A DNA stretch of 64,000 bases from DATMGU01 sp035555315 (GCA_035555315.1 DATMGU010000083.1:1-64000), one strand, 5' to 3'. Positions 33,685 through 43,288 are shown, counted from the first letter of the stretch. Notes: generated from the letters alone by a model not told the origin. Numbers and translations: made by a program.

Positions 33685-34802
33685 GCGCGCTGGCTGTGAC
33701 CTCGCTGGCACCGCCGATGGGCCTATTGGCCGAGCTTACCCATCGCTGCCCGCTGCGATGCCCGTATTGCTCGAACCCGCTGGAACTCGAACGCGGTGCC
33801 GGCGAGCTCGATACGGCGACCTGGCTGCGCGTGCTCGACGAGGCCGCCGATCTCGGCATCCTGCAGGTGCATTTTTCCGGGGGCGAGCCGACCGTCCGGC
33901 GCGATTTGCCCGATCTGGTCCGACGCGCGGCGGAGCGTCAGCTCTACAGCAACCTCATCACCTCGGGCGTCATGCTCGACGAGCGTATGCTGGGCGGTCT
34001 GGTCGAGGCCGGGCTCGATCATGTCCAATTGAGCTTCCAGGACGTCGAGACCGGCAATGCCGAGCGGATCGGCGGGATGGCCGGTGCCCAGGCGAAGAAG
34101 CGCGCGGCGGCGGCGCTCATCCAGCACGCCGGTCTGCCGCTCACCGTCAATCTCGTCATCCATCGCCAGAATATCGACCATCTGCCGGCCATGATCGCGC
34201 TCGGCGCGGAGCTGCGTGCCGAGCGGATCGAGGTCGCCCATGTGCAGTATTACGGTTGGGGACTGGTGAATCGCGACGCGCTGCTGCCGAGCCGCGCCCA
34301 GCTGGAGGCGGCGACGGCGGAGGTCGAGGCGGCGCGCGGACGCTTCAAAGGCCGCATGGTCATCGACTATGTCACGCCCGACTATTATGCCGAGCGCCCG
34401 AAAGCCTGCATGGGCGGCTGGGGACGACGCTTCATCAACATCACGCCCGCCGGCAAGGCGTTGCCTTGCCACGCGGCCGAAACCCTGCCGGGCCTCACCT
34501 TTCCCTCGGTTCGGGAAGCGAGCCTGGCCGCCATCTGGCGGGACGCGCCGGCCTTCGAACGGTATCGCGGCACCGACTGGATGGTCGAGCCCTGCAGGAG
34601 CTGCGACCGGCGCGAGATCGACTGGGGCGGCTGCCGCTGCCAGGCCCTCGCCCTGACCGGCGATGCCGCCAACGCCGATCCCGCCTGCGCCCTCTCGCCC
34701 CATCACGGGGCCATGCGGGCGGCGATCGCGGCGGCCGATCGCGCCACGGCGCCGGGCTTCGTCTATCGCCGGATCGGGGCCGCGCCGACGGTCGAGGCAT
34801 GA
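33681..34802 (+). CDS. pqqE: Radical SAM PQQ synthase subunit PqqE
   Basis: A 373-residue radical SAM enzyme that joins Glu and Tyr of PqqA. The CX3CX2C cluster is Cys23, Cys27 and Cys30 (HRCPLRCPYCSNP), with the SAM-binding HFSGGEPTVRRDL after it. The C-terminal SPASM-type auxiliary clusters use CMGGWG, LPCHAAE, CRSCDR and GGCRCQA. Overlaps pqqD and the metallohydrolase gene by four bases. No pqqF/pqqG-like peptidase gene is in the window; the protease step may be served from elsewhere. Confidence 0.96.
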   Translation: MSALAVTSLAPPMGLLAELTHRCPLRCPYCSNPLELERGAGELDTATWLRVLDEAADLGILQVHFSGGEPTVRRDLPDLVRRAAERQLYSNLITSGVMLDERMLGGLVEAGLDHVQLSFQDVETGNAERIGGMAGAQAKKRAAAALIQHAGLPLTVNLVIHRQNIDHLPAMIALGAELRAERIEVAHVQYYGWGLVNRDALLPSRAQLEAATAEVEAARGRFKGRMVIDYVTPDYYAERPKACMGGWGRRFINITPAGKALPCHAAETLPGLTFPSVREASLAAIWRDAPAFERYRGTDWMVEPCRSCDRREIDWGGCRCQALALTGDAANADPACALSPHHGAMRAAIAAADRATAPGFVYRRIGAAPTVEA

Positions 34803-35737
34803 CGCGGCGCCAGTTCACGGCGCTCATCGGGATCTGGCTGGCCAGGACCGGTGCCGCCGATGCCGCGCCGCCGCCCTCGACGGCAACTCCCTTCTCGATG
34901 ACCGAAGTCGCGCCGGGCATCTTCGTGCGTCAGGGCGTTCACCAGGACGCGACGGCGGAAAATGACGATGCCATCGCCAATATCGGCTTCATCGTCGGGC
35001 CGGCGACCGTCGCGGTGATCGATCCGGGTGGCAGTCTCGATGACGGCGCCCGGTTGCGCGCCACGGTCCAGGCCACGACCGATCGGCCGATCCGCTATGT
35101 CGTGATGACCCATGCCCATCCCGATCACATCTTCGGCGATGTCGCCTTCGTGCCGGATCATCCGGTCTTCGTCGGCCATGCCCGCCTGGCCGGCGCGCTG
35201 GCCGATCGCGGCGACTATTATCGCCGGCGGCTGGTCGAGATTCTGGGGGCCGACCGGGCCGGGGATTACGAGGTGCCGACCCTGCTGGTCGCCGACAGGG
35301 CCCAGCTCGATCTCGGCGGCCGCATCCTCGATCTGCAGGCCCATGGCGCCGCCCATACCGACAACGACCTGACCGTCCTGGATCGGCGGACAGCGACGTT
35401 GTGGGCGGCGGATCTGCTGTTCGTCGACCGGATTCCGGCGATCGATGGCAGTCTGTCCGGTTGGCTGAAGGCGCTCGACGGGCTGAAGGCGCTGCCGGCG
35501 ACCCGCGCGGTGCCGGGCCATGGGCCGCCGATCGTGCCCTGGCCGGCGGCGGCCGCGGATGAGGAGCGCTATTTCCAGACGCTCGCCTCGGAGATCCGCG
35601 CGCTCATCGCCAAGGGGGACGATATCGAGACCGCCGTCACCGGGGTCGGGCTTGGCGAGCGGGGCAAGTGGCTGCTGTTCGACGATTACAACGGGCGCAA
35701 CGTGACGGCCGCGTTCAAGGAGCTGGAGTGGGAATAG
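34799..35737 (+). CDS. Quinoprotein-relay zinc metallohydrolase (SoxH-like)
   Basis: A 312-residue exported metallo-beta-lactamase-fold protein (signal with Arg-Arg start, MTRRQFTALIGIWLARTGAADA). Metal ligands are in THAHPDHIFGD, HGAAHTDND, DLLFVDR and PGHGPP. It matches the family named quinoprotein relay system zinc metallohydrolase, related to SoxH. It overlaps pqqE by four bases and is followed by a SoxYZ-like carrier, a pairing known from other quinoprotein clusters. A hydrolase acting on a thiol carried by that protein is a reasonable inference. Confidence 0.87.
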   Translation: MTRRQFTALIGIWLARTGAADAAPPPSTATPFSMTEVAPGIFVRQGVHQDATAENDDAIANIGFIVGPATVAVIDPGGSLDDGARLRATVQATTDRPIRYVVMTHAHPDHIFGDVAFVPDHPVFVGHARLAGALADRGDYYRRRLVEILGADRAGDYEVPTLLVADRAQLDLGGRILDLQAHGAAHTDNDLTVLDRRTATLWAADLLFVDRIPAIDGSLSGWLKALDGLKALPATRAVPGHGPPIVPWPAAAADEERYFQTLASEIRALIAKGDDIETAVTGVGLGERGKWLLFDDYNGRNVTAAFKELEWE

Positions 35738-35770
35738 CAGGCGGGCGGGGATAGCTGGGAGGATGCGCGC

Positions 35771-36577
35771 ATGAGACGGATCGTCTTGCTTCTCGTTCTG
35801 TCGATGCTTGGCTGGACAGCGGCGCCGGCCCGGGCCGAGGAGGATGACGCGGCCCGCCAGGCCCGCTGGCAGGACCTTCGCCATGCCGTGTTCGGCGACC
35901 GCCAGGTCGAAGAGGGCGCCGGCATCATCACCCTCGATGCGCCGCCGCGCGCGCTCGATGCCGCCCTCGTGCCGATCGCCATCGATCTCGTGGGGCCGGC
36001 CAAGGTGACGGCGGTCTATCTGGTGATCGACGAGAATCCGTCGCCGTTGGCTGGTACCGTTCATTTCGGCCCGGCCGCCGACACGCGGGAACTCCGCCTG
36101 CGGGTCCGGGTCGATGCCTATACGCTGATGCACGCGGTGGCGGAGACCGAGGATGGGCGTCTGTTCGTCGCCGAGACATTCGTGAAGGCGGCCGGCGGCT
36201 GCTCGGCGCCCTCGACCAAGGATCAGAAGCTGGCGCTCGAACGATTGGGCCAAATGAAGCTCAAACCCGTGGGCGAGGCGTCGGCAAACAAGAGCGGCGA
36301 GACGATGCAGTTGCTGATCAGCCATCCCAATTCCAACGGGATGCAGATGGATCAGCTCACCCGGAACTATACGCCGGCCCGCTTCATCCAGGACATCAGG
36401 GTGACGCGCGGCGCCGCGCTCGTCTTCGATCTGGAGGCGGATATCTCGCTGAGCGAAGATCCGGCGATCACCTTCGGGCTGCTTGGCAAGGCTCCCGGAC
36501 CGCTCGCGGTCGAGGTCCATGACAGCGCCAACGCCACCTTCAAGCAGAGTTTCGAACTGCCGGGCAAGGGAAGCTGA
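35771..36577 (+). CDS. Quinoprotein-associated fused SoxYZ-like carrier protein
   Basis: A 268-residue periplasmic protein (signal MRRIVLLLVLSMLGWTAAPARA). The N-terminal half resembles SoxY and ends in the GGCSAP motif near residue 140; the Cys corresponds to the swinging-arm thiol of SoxY. The C-terminal half (from about 165, KLKPVGEASANKSGETMQLLISHPNSNGMQMDQLTRN) resembles SoxZ. In Sox systems such an arm carries sulfur intermediates; here no sox genes are present, and the protein is a companion of quinoproteins. Substrate carried: unknown. Confidence 0.87.
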   Translation: MRRIVLLLVLSMLGWTAAPARAEEDDAARQARWQDLRHAVFGDRQVEEGAGIITLDAPPRALDAALVPIAIDLVGPAKVTAVYLVIDENPSPLAGTVHFGPAADTRELRLRVRVDAYTLMHAVAETEDGRLFVAETFVKAAGGCSAPSTKDQKLALERLGQMKLKPVGEASANKSGETMQLLISHPNSNGMQMDQLTRNYTPARFIQDIRVTRGAALVFDLEADISLSEDPAITFGLLGKAPGPLAVEVHDSANATFKQSFELPGKGS

Positions 36578-36594
36578 TGGCGGCCGAGCCCCGG

Positions 36595-36960
36595 TTATCT
36601 ACAGCGCAGATTTACTTCGGCCTGGGCGCGCCGCAGCTTCTCGGTCTCTTCCCTGGCGACCGGTGTGTCGCGGAACAGCGCGCCGCGCTCGCCCAGACCG
36701 CCCTGCTGCATGCGCAGGATCGTATCGGCCTTTTCGTAATCGTCGTAGGGCATGAAGTCGGCGATCGTATCGATGCCGCAGGCGCATTTGTCGAGCAGTT
36801 CGCGCTTGAAGCCGTTGGCGGCGAGGCAGCCGATGACGTAATCCGCCCGGGCGGCGGTCGGGTAGTCGTTCCTCTTATGATGCGTGGGCTCGGCCCGGGC
36901 CGGCACGGTGAAGGTCAGGGCGGCGATCAGGGCGACGCGAAGCGCCGGGCGATACGTCAT
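36595..36960 (-). CDS. Small exported protein with conserved cysteines, unknown function
   Basis: A 121-residue protein with a Sec signal (ALRVALIAALTFTVPARA). The mature part contains ADYVIGCLAANGFKRELLDKCACGIDTIADFMPYDDYEKADTILRMQQ, with three cysteines in a GC...CAC pattern, and a charged C-terminal helix. I recall similar proteins beside methanol-oxidation genes but no named function. Its start overlaps the stop of the upstream minus-strand gene by four bases, so the two are coupled. It converges with the SoxYZ-like gene. Confidence 0.7.
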   Translation of the reverse strand: MTYRPALRVALIAALTFTVPARAEPTHHKRNDYPTAARADYVIGCLAANGFKRELLDKCACGIDTIADFMPYDDYEKADTILRMQQGGLGERGALFRDTPVAREETEKLRRAQAEVNLRCR

Positions 36961-37610
36961 GGTGTTTCTCCGACAAACGTGAGCCGCTCGGTCCAGGCCG
37001 GGGCACCGGCGGCCGGGTCGGCCGGCACCTCGGTGCCGAGTTCGGCCAATTGCCCGGGGACCTGGTCGGACAGGACGAAATCGTAGGTCTTGCCCTGGAC
37101 GGTCGGCAGATGATCGAAGCGATGGTCGTCGGCGAAGGGCTTCAGGGTGACGCGGTGGGCCGGGATGCGCTTGCCGTCGAACTGGATCTCGGTCTCGGAC
37201 AGTTCGGCCCGATCGATGAAGGCCGTGCGGATGCGATTGCGAAAATAAGCCGCGGCGATGCCGACCTGGTCCTTCATCTCGCCGACGTCATGCTCGAGGA
37301 AAACCATGAGCAGTGGGTTGCCGGAAAAATCATCGACCGCCGGAAAGAAGGCATGATGGGTACCGGTCAGGAAGTCGAAACTGACGTATTTCGTCCCGTT
37401 CGGATGGATCTCGTCGATATGGACCGAGACCTGGTCGGCGAAGGCGGCCGGGCCGGTTTGCTCGAACCGGTAATTGAGCGTTTCCGGATGACCGATATTG
37501 CTGAGATGCGGCGTTTCGAACAGCGCGGCCTGGGCGGGACTGAGAGGGGGCGGACCGGTCGGCGCCTCGGCCTGGGCGATGGACGAACCCAGGGGCAGGA
37601 CCAAGATCAT
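36957..37610 (-). CDS. Exported protein of unknown function in the xox/pqq region
   Basis: About 217 residues from ATG 37610, whose first residues form a hydrophobic stretch MILVLPLGSSIAQA; the real start may be somewhat upstream, as the frame stays open. The mature sequence has FETPHLSNIGHPETLNYRFEQTG, SVHIDEIHPNGTKYVSFDFLTGTHHAFFP, NPLLMVFLEHDVGEM and YDFVLSDQVPGQLAEL. It looks like a compact beta-rich periplasmic protein with several His and Asp residues. I cannot assign a family. It is divergent from the small gene at 37674 and coupled to the Cys-containing protein at 36595. Confidence 0.68.
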   Translation of the reverse strand: MILVLPLGSSIAQAEAPTGPPPLSPAQAALFETPHLSNIGHPETLNYRFEQTGPAAFADQVSVHIDEIHPNGTKYVSFDFLTGTHHAFFPAVDDFSGNPLLMVFLEHDVGEMKDQVGIAAAYFRNRIRTAFIDRAELSETEIQFDGKRIPAHRVTLKPFADDHRFDHLPTVQGKTYDFVLSDQVPGQLAELGTEVPADPAAGAPAWTERLTFVGETP

Positions 37611-37673
37611 CAAGGATGCCAGGCCGGCCCGGACCCACGAGGATCGTCCGGGCAGTCGACGAAGGAGGGAAGC

Positions 37674-37880
37674 GTGATCGAACTGGTGCTCGTCTATTGC
37701 ATGGTCGCCGATCCCAAGAATTGCCTGGAGCGGCGGCCGGTCTTCGAGGATCCGCTGACCGCGGCCAGTTGCGTGATGAATGCCCAGCGGATGGCGATCG
37801 AGTATGTGCGCGACCATCCGGCCTGGCAGCTCGCCGGTTGGCGCTGCGAGAAGGACAAGCCGTCGGAGCTGCCGTCCTGA
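37674..37880 (+). CDS. Small conserved-looking protein upstream of frmA
   Basis: A 68-residue protein starting at GTG 37674, with ribosome site AGGAGG 6 bp upstream. Sequence features are IELVLVYCMVADPKNCLERRPVFEDPLTAASCVMNAQRMA and a final GWRCEKDK; four cysteines in all. Its size and Cys layout recall the 74-residue protein at 20915. Function unknown. It converges with frmA, with 26 bp between stops. Confidence 0.6.
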   Translation: MIELVLVYCMVADPKNCLERRPVFEDPLTAASCVMNAQRMAIEYVRDHPAWQLAGWRCEKDKPSELPS

Positions 37881-37906
37881 GCGCCGATCCCCCATGAACC
37901 GGTCGC

Positions 37907-39016
<1,110 letters not shown>

Positions 39017-39425
39017 CGTTCGTGATCCTTGCCGTTGCTGTTCCGCGGAGAGGCCGCTCATATCGGCGACGTCGTCTGGTCGAGACATTTGACCGTCGAT
39101 CGATCCCGCCGCGCAAGAGACGGCACGGCCACCGCCGCCGGCTTTTCGCTGCTGCGCGAAGAACTCCGCTGCGGCGCGGTAAGAATTTGATATTCAATCC
39201 AAATATCGGATCGGATGAGATGCTGCGCGGGCTTCGACAAGAAATCGGCGACTGAAGTACAGGACTAAAGTCTCATCGGTGGAAACCGGCGGCGGCATTG
39301 ACCACCGCCCCCCTCCGCGCAATCGTCACTTCCGGCTAGCGAGCATTGCATCGCAAGAAATGGCCGTGCGCTCCAACGGCTTCTGAAAAAAGCCGGTCAG
39401 GCGACGACAAGATTGGGAGGAAACC
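39017..39425. promoter_or_regulatory. Divergent control region between frmA and xoxF
   Basis: 409 bp without a gene. Two direct repeats spaced 13 bp, GACTGAAGT (39250-39258) and GACTAAAGT (39263-39271), followed by CTCATCGG, are the clearest candidate activator sites. GGGAGG just before the xoxF start is the ribosome site. An AT-rich patch (about 39181-39215) may hold the frmA promoter. Confidence 0.45.
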
Positions 39426-41210
39426 GTGAAACTGAGATATCTTTCAGTGTTGGCCTGCTCTGCGCTTGTCTTCGCGGGGGCGGCCTTCGCCAATGACGGA
39501 CTGCTGAAGTCACAGCAGGACGCCAATCAATGGGTCATGCCGACCGGCGACTATAGCAATCATCGCTATAGCACCCTGAAGCAGATCAACGCGTCGAACG
39601 TCAAGGAATTGCACCCGGTCTGGAGCTTCTCGACCGGCGTGCTGCGTGGCCATGAGGGCGGCCCGCTCATCATCGGCGACACGATGTATGTGCATACGCC
39701 GTTTCCGAACAAGGTCTTCGCGTTAGACCTCAACGAAAGCGGCAAGATCATCTGGCAATACGAGCCGAAGCAGGACCCGAACGTCATTCCGGTCATGTGC
39801 TGCGATACCGTCAATCGAGGCGTCGCCTATGGCGACGGCAAGATCATCCTCAACCAGGCCGACGCCACCGTCGTGGCGCTTGATGCCAAGACCGGCAAGG
39901 AGCTGTGGAAGGCCGTCAACGGCGACCCGACGAAGGGCGAAACCATGACGGCGGCGCCGATGATCGTGAAGGACAAGGTGCTGGTCGGGATCAGCGGGGG
40001 CGAATTCGGCGTCCAGGGCCGTCTGACGGCGCTCAATCTCAAGGATGGTACGGTCGCCTGGAAGGCCTACTCGGTCGGGCCGGACGATCAGATCCTGTTC
40101 GACCCGCAAAAGACCACCAACATGGGCAAGCCGGTCGGCAAGGATTCATCGATCAGCACATGGCAGGGTGATCAATGGAAGACCGGCGGCGGTGCCACCT
40201 GGGGTTGGTATTCCTACGATCCGACGCTGAACCTGATCTATTACGGCTCGGGCAATCCCAGCACCTGGAACCCGGCGCAGCGGCCCGGCGACAATAAATG
40301 GTCGATGACCATCTTCGCGCGCGATCCGGATACGGGCGTCGCCAAATGGGTCTATCAGATGACGCCCCATGACGAGTGGGATTACGACGGCATCAACGAG
40401 ATGATCCTGGCGGATATCCCGGTGAAGGGGACGCCGACCAAGGCGCTCGTGCATTTCGACCGGAACGGCTTCGCCTATACCCTGAATCGGGAGACGGGCG
40501 AATTGCTGGTCGCCGAAAAATATGACCCGGCGGTCAATTGGGCGACCCATATCGACATGAAGACCGGCCGGCCCGACGTCGTGCCGCAATACAGCACGAA
40601 CGCGCAGGGCGAGGACAAGAATACCAAGGGCGTCTGCCCGGCGGCTCTCGGGTCGAAGGACCAGCAGCCGGCCTCCTTCTCGCCCCAGACCGGCTTGTTC
40701 TACGTGCCGACCAACCATGTCTGCATGGATTACGAGCCGTTCAAGGTATCCTACACCGCCGGGCAGCCCTATGTCGGCGCGACCCTGTCGATGTTCCCGC
40801 CCAAGGGCGAGACCAATCTCGGCAATTTCATCGCCTTCGACGCCGGCAAGGGCAAGGTCGTCTGGACCGATAAGGAGCCCTTCTCGGTCTGGTCCGGTGC
40901 GCTCACCACCGCGGGGGACATCGCCTTCTACGGCACGCTCGAAGGCTATCTGAAGGCGGTCGATCTCAAGACCGGCAAGGAGCTCTATAAGTACAAGACC
41001 CCCTCGGGCATCATCGGCAACGTCACGACCTATACGCACAAGGGCAAGCAATATATCGCCGTGCTCTCGGGCGTGGGCGGCTGGGCCGGCATCGGCATGG
41101 CGGCGGGCCTCGCCGGCGACACCGATGGGTTGGGGGCGGTCGGTGCCTACCGGCAATTGTCGAACTATACCCAGCTCGGCGGCGTGCTGACCGTGTTCGC
41201 CGTTCCCTGA
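39426..41210 (+). CDS. xoxF: Lanthanide-type PQQ methanol dehydrogenase (XoxF)
   Basis: A 594-residue periplasmic quinoprotein with signal MKLRYLSVLACSALVFAGAAFA. It has the eight-bladed propeller tryptophan-docking repeats (for example LNLKDGTVAWKA, VDLKTGKELYKY) and the vicinal disulfide VMCCDTVNRG that stacks on PQQ. Asp319-Tyr320-Asp321 (precursor numbering) lie in HDEWDYDGINEM: the first Asp is the catalytic base and the second is the extra carboxylate that marks lanthanide-using XoxF, where calcium MxaF has Ala. It oxidises methanol to formaldehyde or formate and passes electrons to XoxG. No mxaF/mxaI is in the window. Confidence 0.96.
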   Translation: MKLRYLSVLACSALVFAGAAFANDGLLKSQQDANQWVMPTGDYSNHRYSTLKQINASNVKELHPVWSFSTGVLRGHEGGPLIIGDTMYVHTPFPNKVFALDLNESGKIIWQYEPKQDPNVIPVMCCDTVNRGVAYGDGKIILNQADATVVALDAKTGKELWKAVNGDPTKGETMTAAPMIVKDKVLVGISGGEFGVQGRLTALNLKDGTVAWKAYSVGPDDQILFDPQKTTNMGKPVGKDSSISTWQGDQWKTGGGATWGWYSYDPTLNLIYYGSGNPSTWNPAQRPGDNKWSMTIFARDPDTGVAKWVYQMTPHDEWDYDGINEMILADIPVKGTPTKALVHFDRNGFAYTLNRETGELLVAEKYDPAVNWATHIDMKTGRPDVVPQYSTNAQGEDKNTKGVCPAALGSKDQQPASFSPQTGLFYVPTNHVCMDYEPFKVSYTAGQPYVGATLSMFPPKGETNLGNFIAFDAGKGKVVWTDKEPFSVWSGALTTAGDIAFYGTLEGYLKAVDLKTGKELYKYKTPSGIIGNVTTYTHKGKQYIAVLSGVGGWAGIGMAAGLAGDTDGLGAVGAYRQLSNYTQLGGVLTVFAVP

Positions 41211-41232
41211 CGTTATCGACGTCGAACCGGCA

Positions 41233-41275
41233 CGGCCGTTCCGTTCCCACGACAGACCGTGGATCGGAACGGCCG
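41233..41275 (+). promoter_or_regulatory. Long intergenic hairpin between xoxF and xoxG
   Basis: Outer arms CGGCCGTTCCG (41233-41243) and CGGAACGGCCG (41265-41275) match perfectly, with an inner CCACG/CGTGG stem (41247-41251 and 41258-41262) and a 6-base loop. There is no T-run. It probably protects the abundant xoxF mRNA 3' end and lowers transcription into xoxG. Confidence 0.75.
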
Positions 41276-41379
41276 CTTCCCGCCGGTGCCTATCCTTCCG
41301 TCAAATGTCCGCGCCGATGCAGCCTGCCGAACCCTCGCCAATCTTGGGCGGCGGCGGGGCCGGCGAAGGGAGTCTCTTA

Positions 41380-41817
41380 ATGGGTAAAGGCCTGCTGCCA
41401 GCCGCGACGGCCCTCCTGGTCCTCATCATCACCGCATCGACCGTCTTCCCCAGGGCAGCGCGCGCCGCGGACGATCCAAAGCCCTATAAGATCGACAATG
41501 GCAGGGTCGATCAGGGCACCTATAACGGCTACCGCCGTTACGGCGAATCCTGCATGCGCTGTCACGGGCCCGATGGCGCCGGCAGTTCCTATGCGCCGAA
41601 CCTGGCGGAGTCCCTGAAGCAGCTCGACCACGACCACTTCGCCGAGGTGGTGATCAATGGCCGCAAGAACGTGACCACGTCGAACAACAATGTCATGCCG
41701 GCCTTCGGGACGAGCGAGGACGTGGTCAATTATCTCGACGATATCTACGCCTATCTGAAGGCCCGGTCCGACGGCGCTCTCGGTCGCGGCCGGCCGAAAC
41801 GGGTCGGCGATGACTAG
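41380..41817 (+). CDS. xoxG: Cytochrome c for methanol oxidation (XoxG-like)
   Basis: A 145-residue exported monohaem cytochrome c, starting at ATG 41380 behind AAGGGAG; an upstream ATG at 41305 is less likely. The signal peptide ends near PRAARA. Haem motif: CMRCH (Cys58, Cys61, His62), followed by GPDGAGSSYAPNLAESLK. A Met ligand is likely in NNNVMPAFG. This is the pattern of the methanol-metabolism cytochrome that accepts electrons from XoxF. It overlaps xoxJ by eight bases. Confidence 0.9.
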   Translation: MGKGLLPAATALLVLIITASTVFPRAARAADDPKPYKIDNGRVDQGTYNGYRRYGESCMRCHGPDGAGSSYAPNLAESLKQLDHDHFAEVVINGRKNVTTSNNNVMPAFGTSEDVVNYLDDIYAYLKARSDGALGRGRPKRVGDD

Positions 41818-42682
41818 GAGGGGCTCGCTGTCTGGTCTCATAGGCCTGCCCGGTCTCATAGGCCTGGCCGCTCTCCTTGGTCTGGCCATTCTCATTAGTC
41901 TACCCGGAACCGCGACGGCGCAGACCGTGGAACTGGTGTCGCGGACCGAGCTCAGGGTCTGTGCCGACCCGCATGATCTGCCCTTCTCCAACGACAAGGG
42001 CGAAGGCTTCGAGAACAAGATCGCCGAGATCATCGGGCAGGAATTGAAGCTGCCGGTCAGCTATCTCTGGTTTCCCCAGATCGTCGGCTTCGTGCGCAAC
42101 ACGCTGCGCGCGCGGCAATGCGATCTGGTGATGGGAACCGTCAGCGGCGACGGCATCATGGACAATACCAACGCCTATTATCATACCGGCTACATGATCG
42201 TGACGCGCGCCGACGCGGATATCCGGGCGACCGGGCTCGGCGACCCGGCGCTCGCCGACAAGCGGATCGGCTTGGTCGCGGCCACGCCGCCGACCGATCT
42301 GCTGCTGCGCCACGGGCTGATGCCCCATGTCACGTCCTACGCGCTCGCCGTCGATACGCGCTATGACTCGCCGGCCCGCGCGATGATCCAGGACATCCTC
42401 GACAAGAAGATCGATGTCGGCCTGCTCTGGGGGCCGATCGCCGGCTATTACATCAAGCATGATGCCCTGCCGCTCAAGGCGGCGTTCATCGAGGGCGAGC
42501 CGAATTCGACCAGGCTCGATTTTCGGATCGCCATGGGCGTGCGGGCGGGCGAGCCGGAGTGGCGTCACCGCATCAACGGCGCGCTGGACAAGCATCAGGC
42601 CGATATCGTCCGGATCCTCGAGGAGTACGGCATACCGCTGCTCGACGAGCAGGGGCGCCCGGTCGTCGGCGCGGTGCAATGA
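41810..42682 (+). CDS. xoxJ: Quinoprotein-associated binding-fold protein (XoxJ)
   Basis: A 290-residue periplasmic protein with the fold of family 3 solute receptors: LRVCADPHDLPFSNDKGEGFENKIAEIIGQELKLPVSYLWFPQ, then RARQCDLVMGTVSGDGIMDNT and KIDVGLLWGPIAGYY. MxaJ/XoxJ proteins bind to and help mature the methanol dehydrogenase rather than importing a solute. The signal peptide is odd: an 18-bp tandem duplication (41834-41869) makes GLIGLPGLIGLA. The stop overlaps the next ATG. Confidence 0.9.
   Translation: MTRRGSLSGLIGLPGLIGLAALLGLAILISLPGTATAQTVELVSRTELRVCADPHDLPFSNDKGEGFENKIAEIIGQELKLPVSYLWFPQIVGFVRNTLRARQCDLVMGTVSGDGIMDNTNAYYHTGYMIVTRADADIRATGLGDPALADKRIGLVAATPPTDLLLRHGLMPHVTSYALAVDTRYDSPARAMIQDILDKKIDVGLLWGPIAGYYIKHDALPLKAAFIEGEPNSTRLDFRIAMGVRAGEPEWRHRINGALDKHQADIVRILEEYGIPLLDEQGRPVVGAVQ
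41834..41869. repeat. 18-bp tandem duplication in the xoxJ signal peptide
   Basis: Units 41834-41851 and 41852-41869, both starting GGTCTCATAGGCCTG, differ at one base. In frame, each adds six hydrophobic residues to the signal peptide. Confidence 0.9.
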
Positions 42683-43272
42683 AGTGCGCGGCTCCCTGCA
42701 TGATCGCCCGCATAATGATCGCCCGTATAATGATCGCCGGCCTAGTGGCACTGGGTTCGCCCTCTCTCGCCGCGACGGTCCCCGAACCCTCGGGTTATCG
42801 TCTCGACGATTACCGGGCGCCGGTCCCGGCGACGGTCGAGGGCGGAACGGTCATCCATACCAAGGGATTGCAGGCCCTGATCGGCCGGCGCCACGTCGTG
42901 TTGATCGATGTGCTGCCGGCGCCGCGCCGGCCGGAGGGCATGCGGCCGGACCAGCCGTGGCTGCCGGTCCCGCGTCGGGACATACCGGGCAGTCTGTGGC
43001 TGCCCGATGTCGGCCGGGGTGCGCTCGCCCCCGAACTCGCTCGATGGTTCCAGGAAAGCCTGGCCCGGGCGACGGCGGAGGACAAGAACCGCATCCTGGT
43101 TTTCTATTGCCTCAGCCAATGCTGGATGAGCTGGAACGCGACCAAGCGGGCGGCGCGCTGGGGGTATCGCCACGTCTATTGGTATCCCGACGGCAGCGAT
43201 GGCTGGGCGAAGGCCGGCTTGCCCGTGGCGGAGATACGGCCCGAACCATACCCGGATCAATCAAGACCGTAG
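42679..43272 (+). CDS. PQQ-catabolism-associated rhodanese-like protein (CXXCW family)
   Basis: A 197-residue exported protein. The core is rhodanese-like, with VLIDVLPAPRRPEGM, the DIPGSLWLPDVGRG stretch and the active-site-like loop VFYCLSQCWMSWNATKRA, with Cys144 and Cys148 followed by Trp. It matches the family called CXXCW motif protein of PQQ-dependent catabolism, although the Cys spacing here is three residues. The signal region is built of a 15-bp triplet repeat (MIARI MIARI MIAGL). A role in thiol or disulfide chemistry of the quinoprotein system is inferred. Confidence 0.85.
   Translation: MKCAAPCMIARIMIARIMIAGLVALGSPSLAATVPEPSGYRLDDYRAPVPATVEGGTVIHTKGLQALIGRRHVVLIDVLPAPRRPEGMRPDQPWLPVPRRDIPGSLWLPDVGRGALAPELARWFQESLARATAEDKNRILVFYCLSQCWMSWNATKRAARWGYRHVYWYPDGSDGWAKAGLPVAEIRPEPYPDQSRP
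42700..42744. repeat. 15-bp triple tandem repeat in a signal peptide
   Basis: Three units at 42700-42714, 42715-42729 and 42730-42744, each beginning ATGATCGCC, encode MIARI, MIARI and MIAGL. Each unit begins with a possible start codon, so the true translation start could be any of them. Confidence 0.9.
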
Positions 43273-43288
43273 GGAGCAAGCGCGAGGA

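Noticed and set aside
42700..42744. Possible CRISPR or satellite array
   Set aside because: Units are 15 bp, contiguous without spacers and in frame with a signal peptide, so this is a tandem duplication. No CRISPR array or cas gene was seen anywhere in the window.
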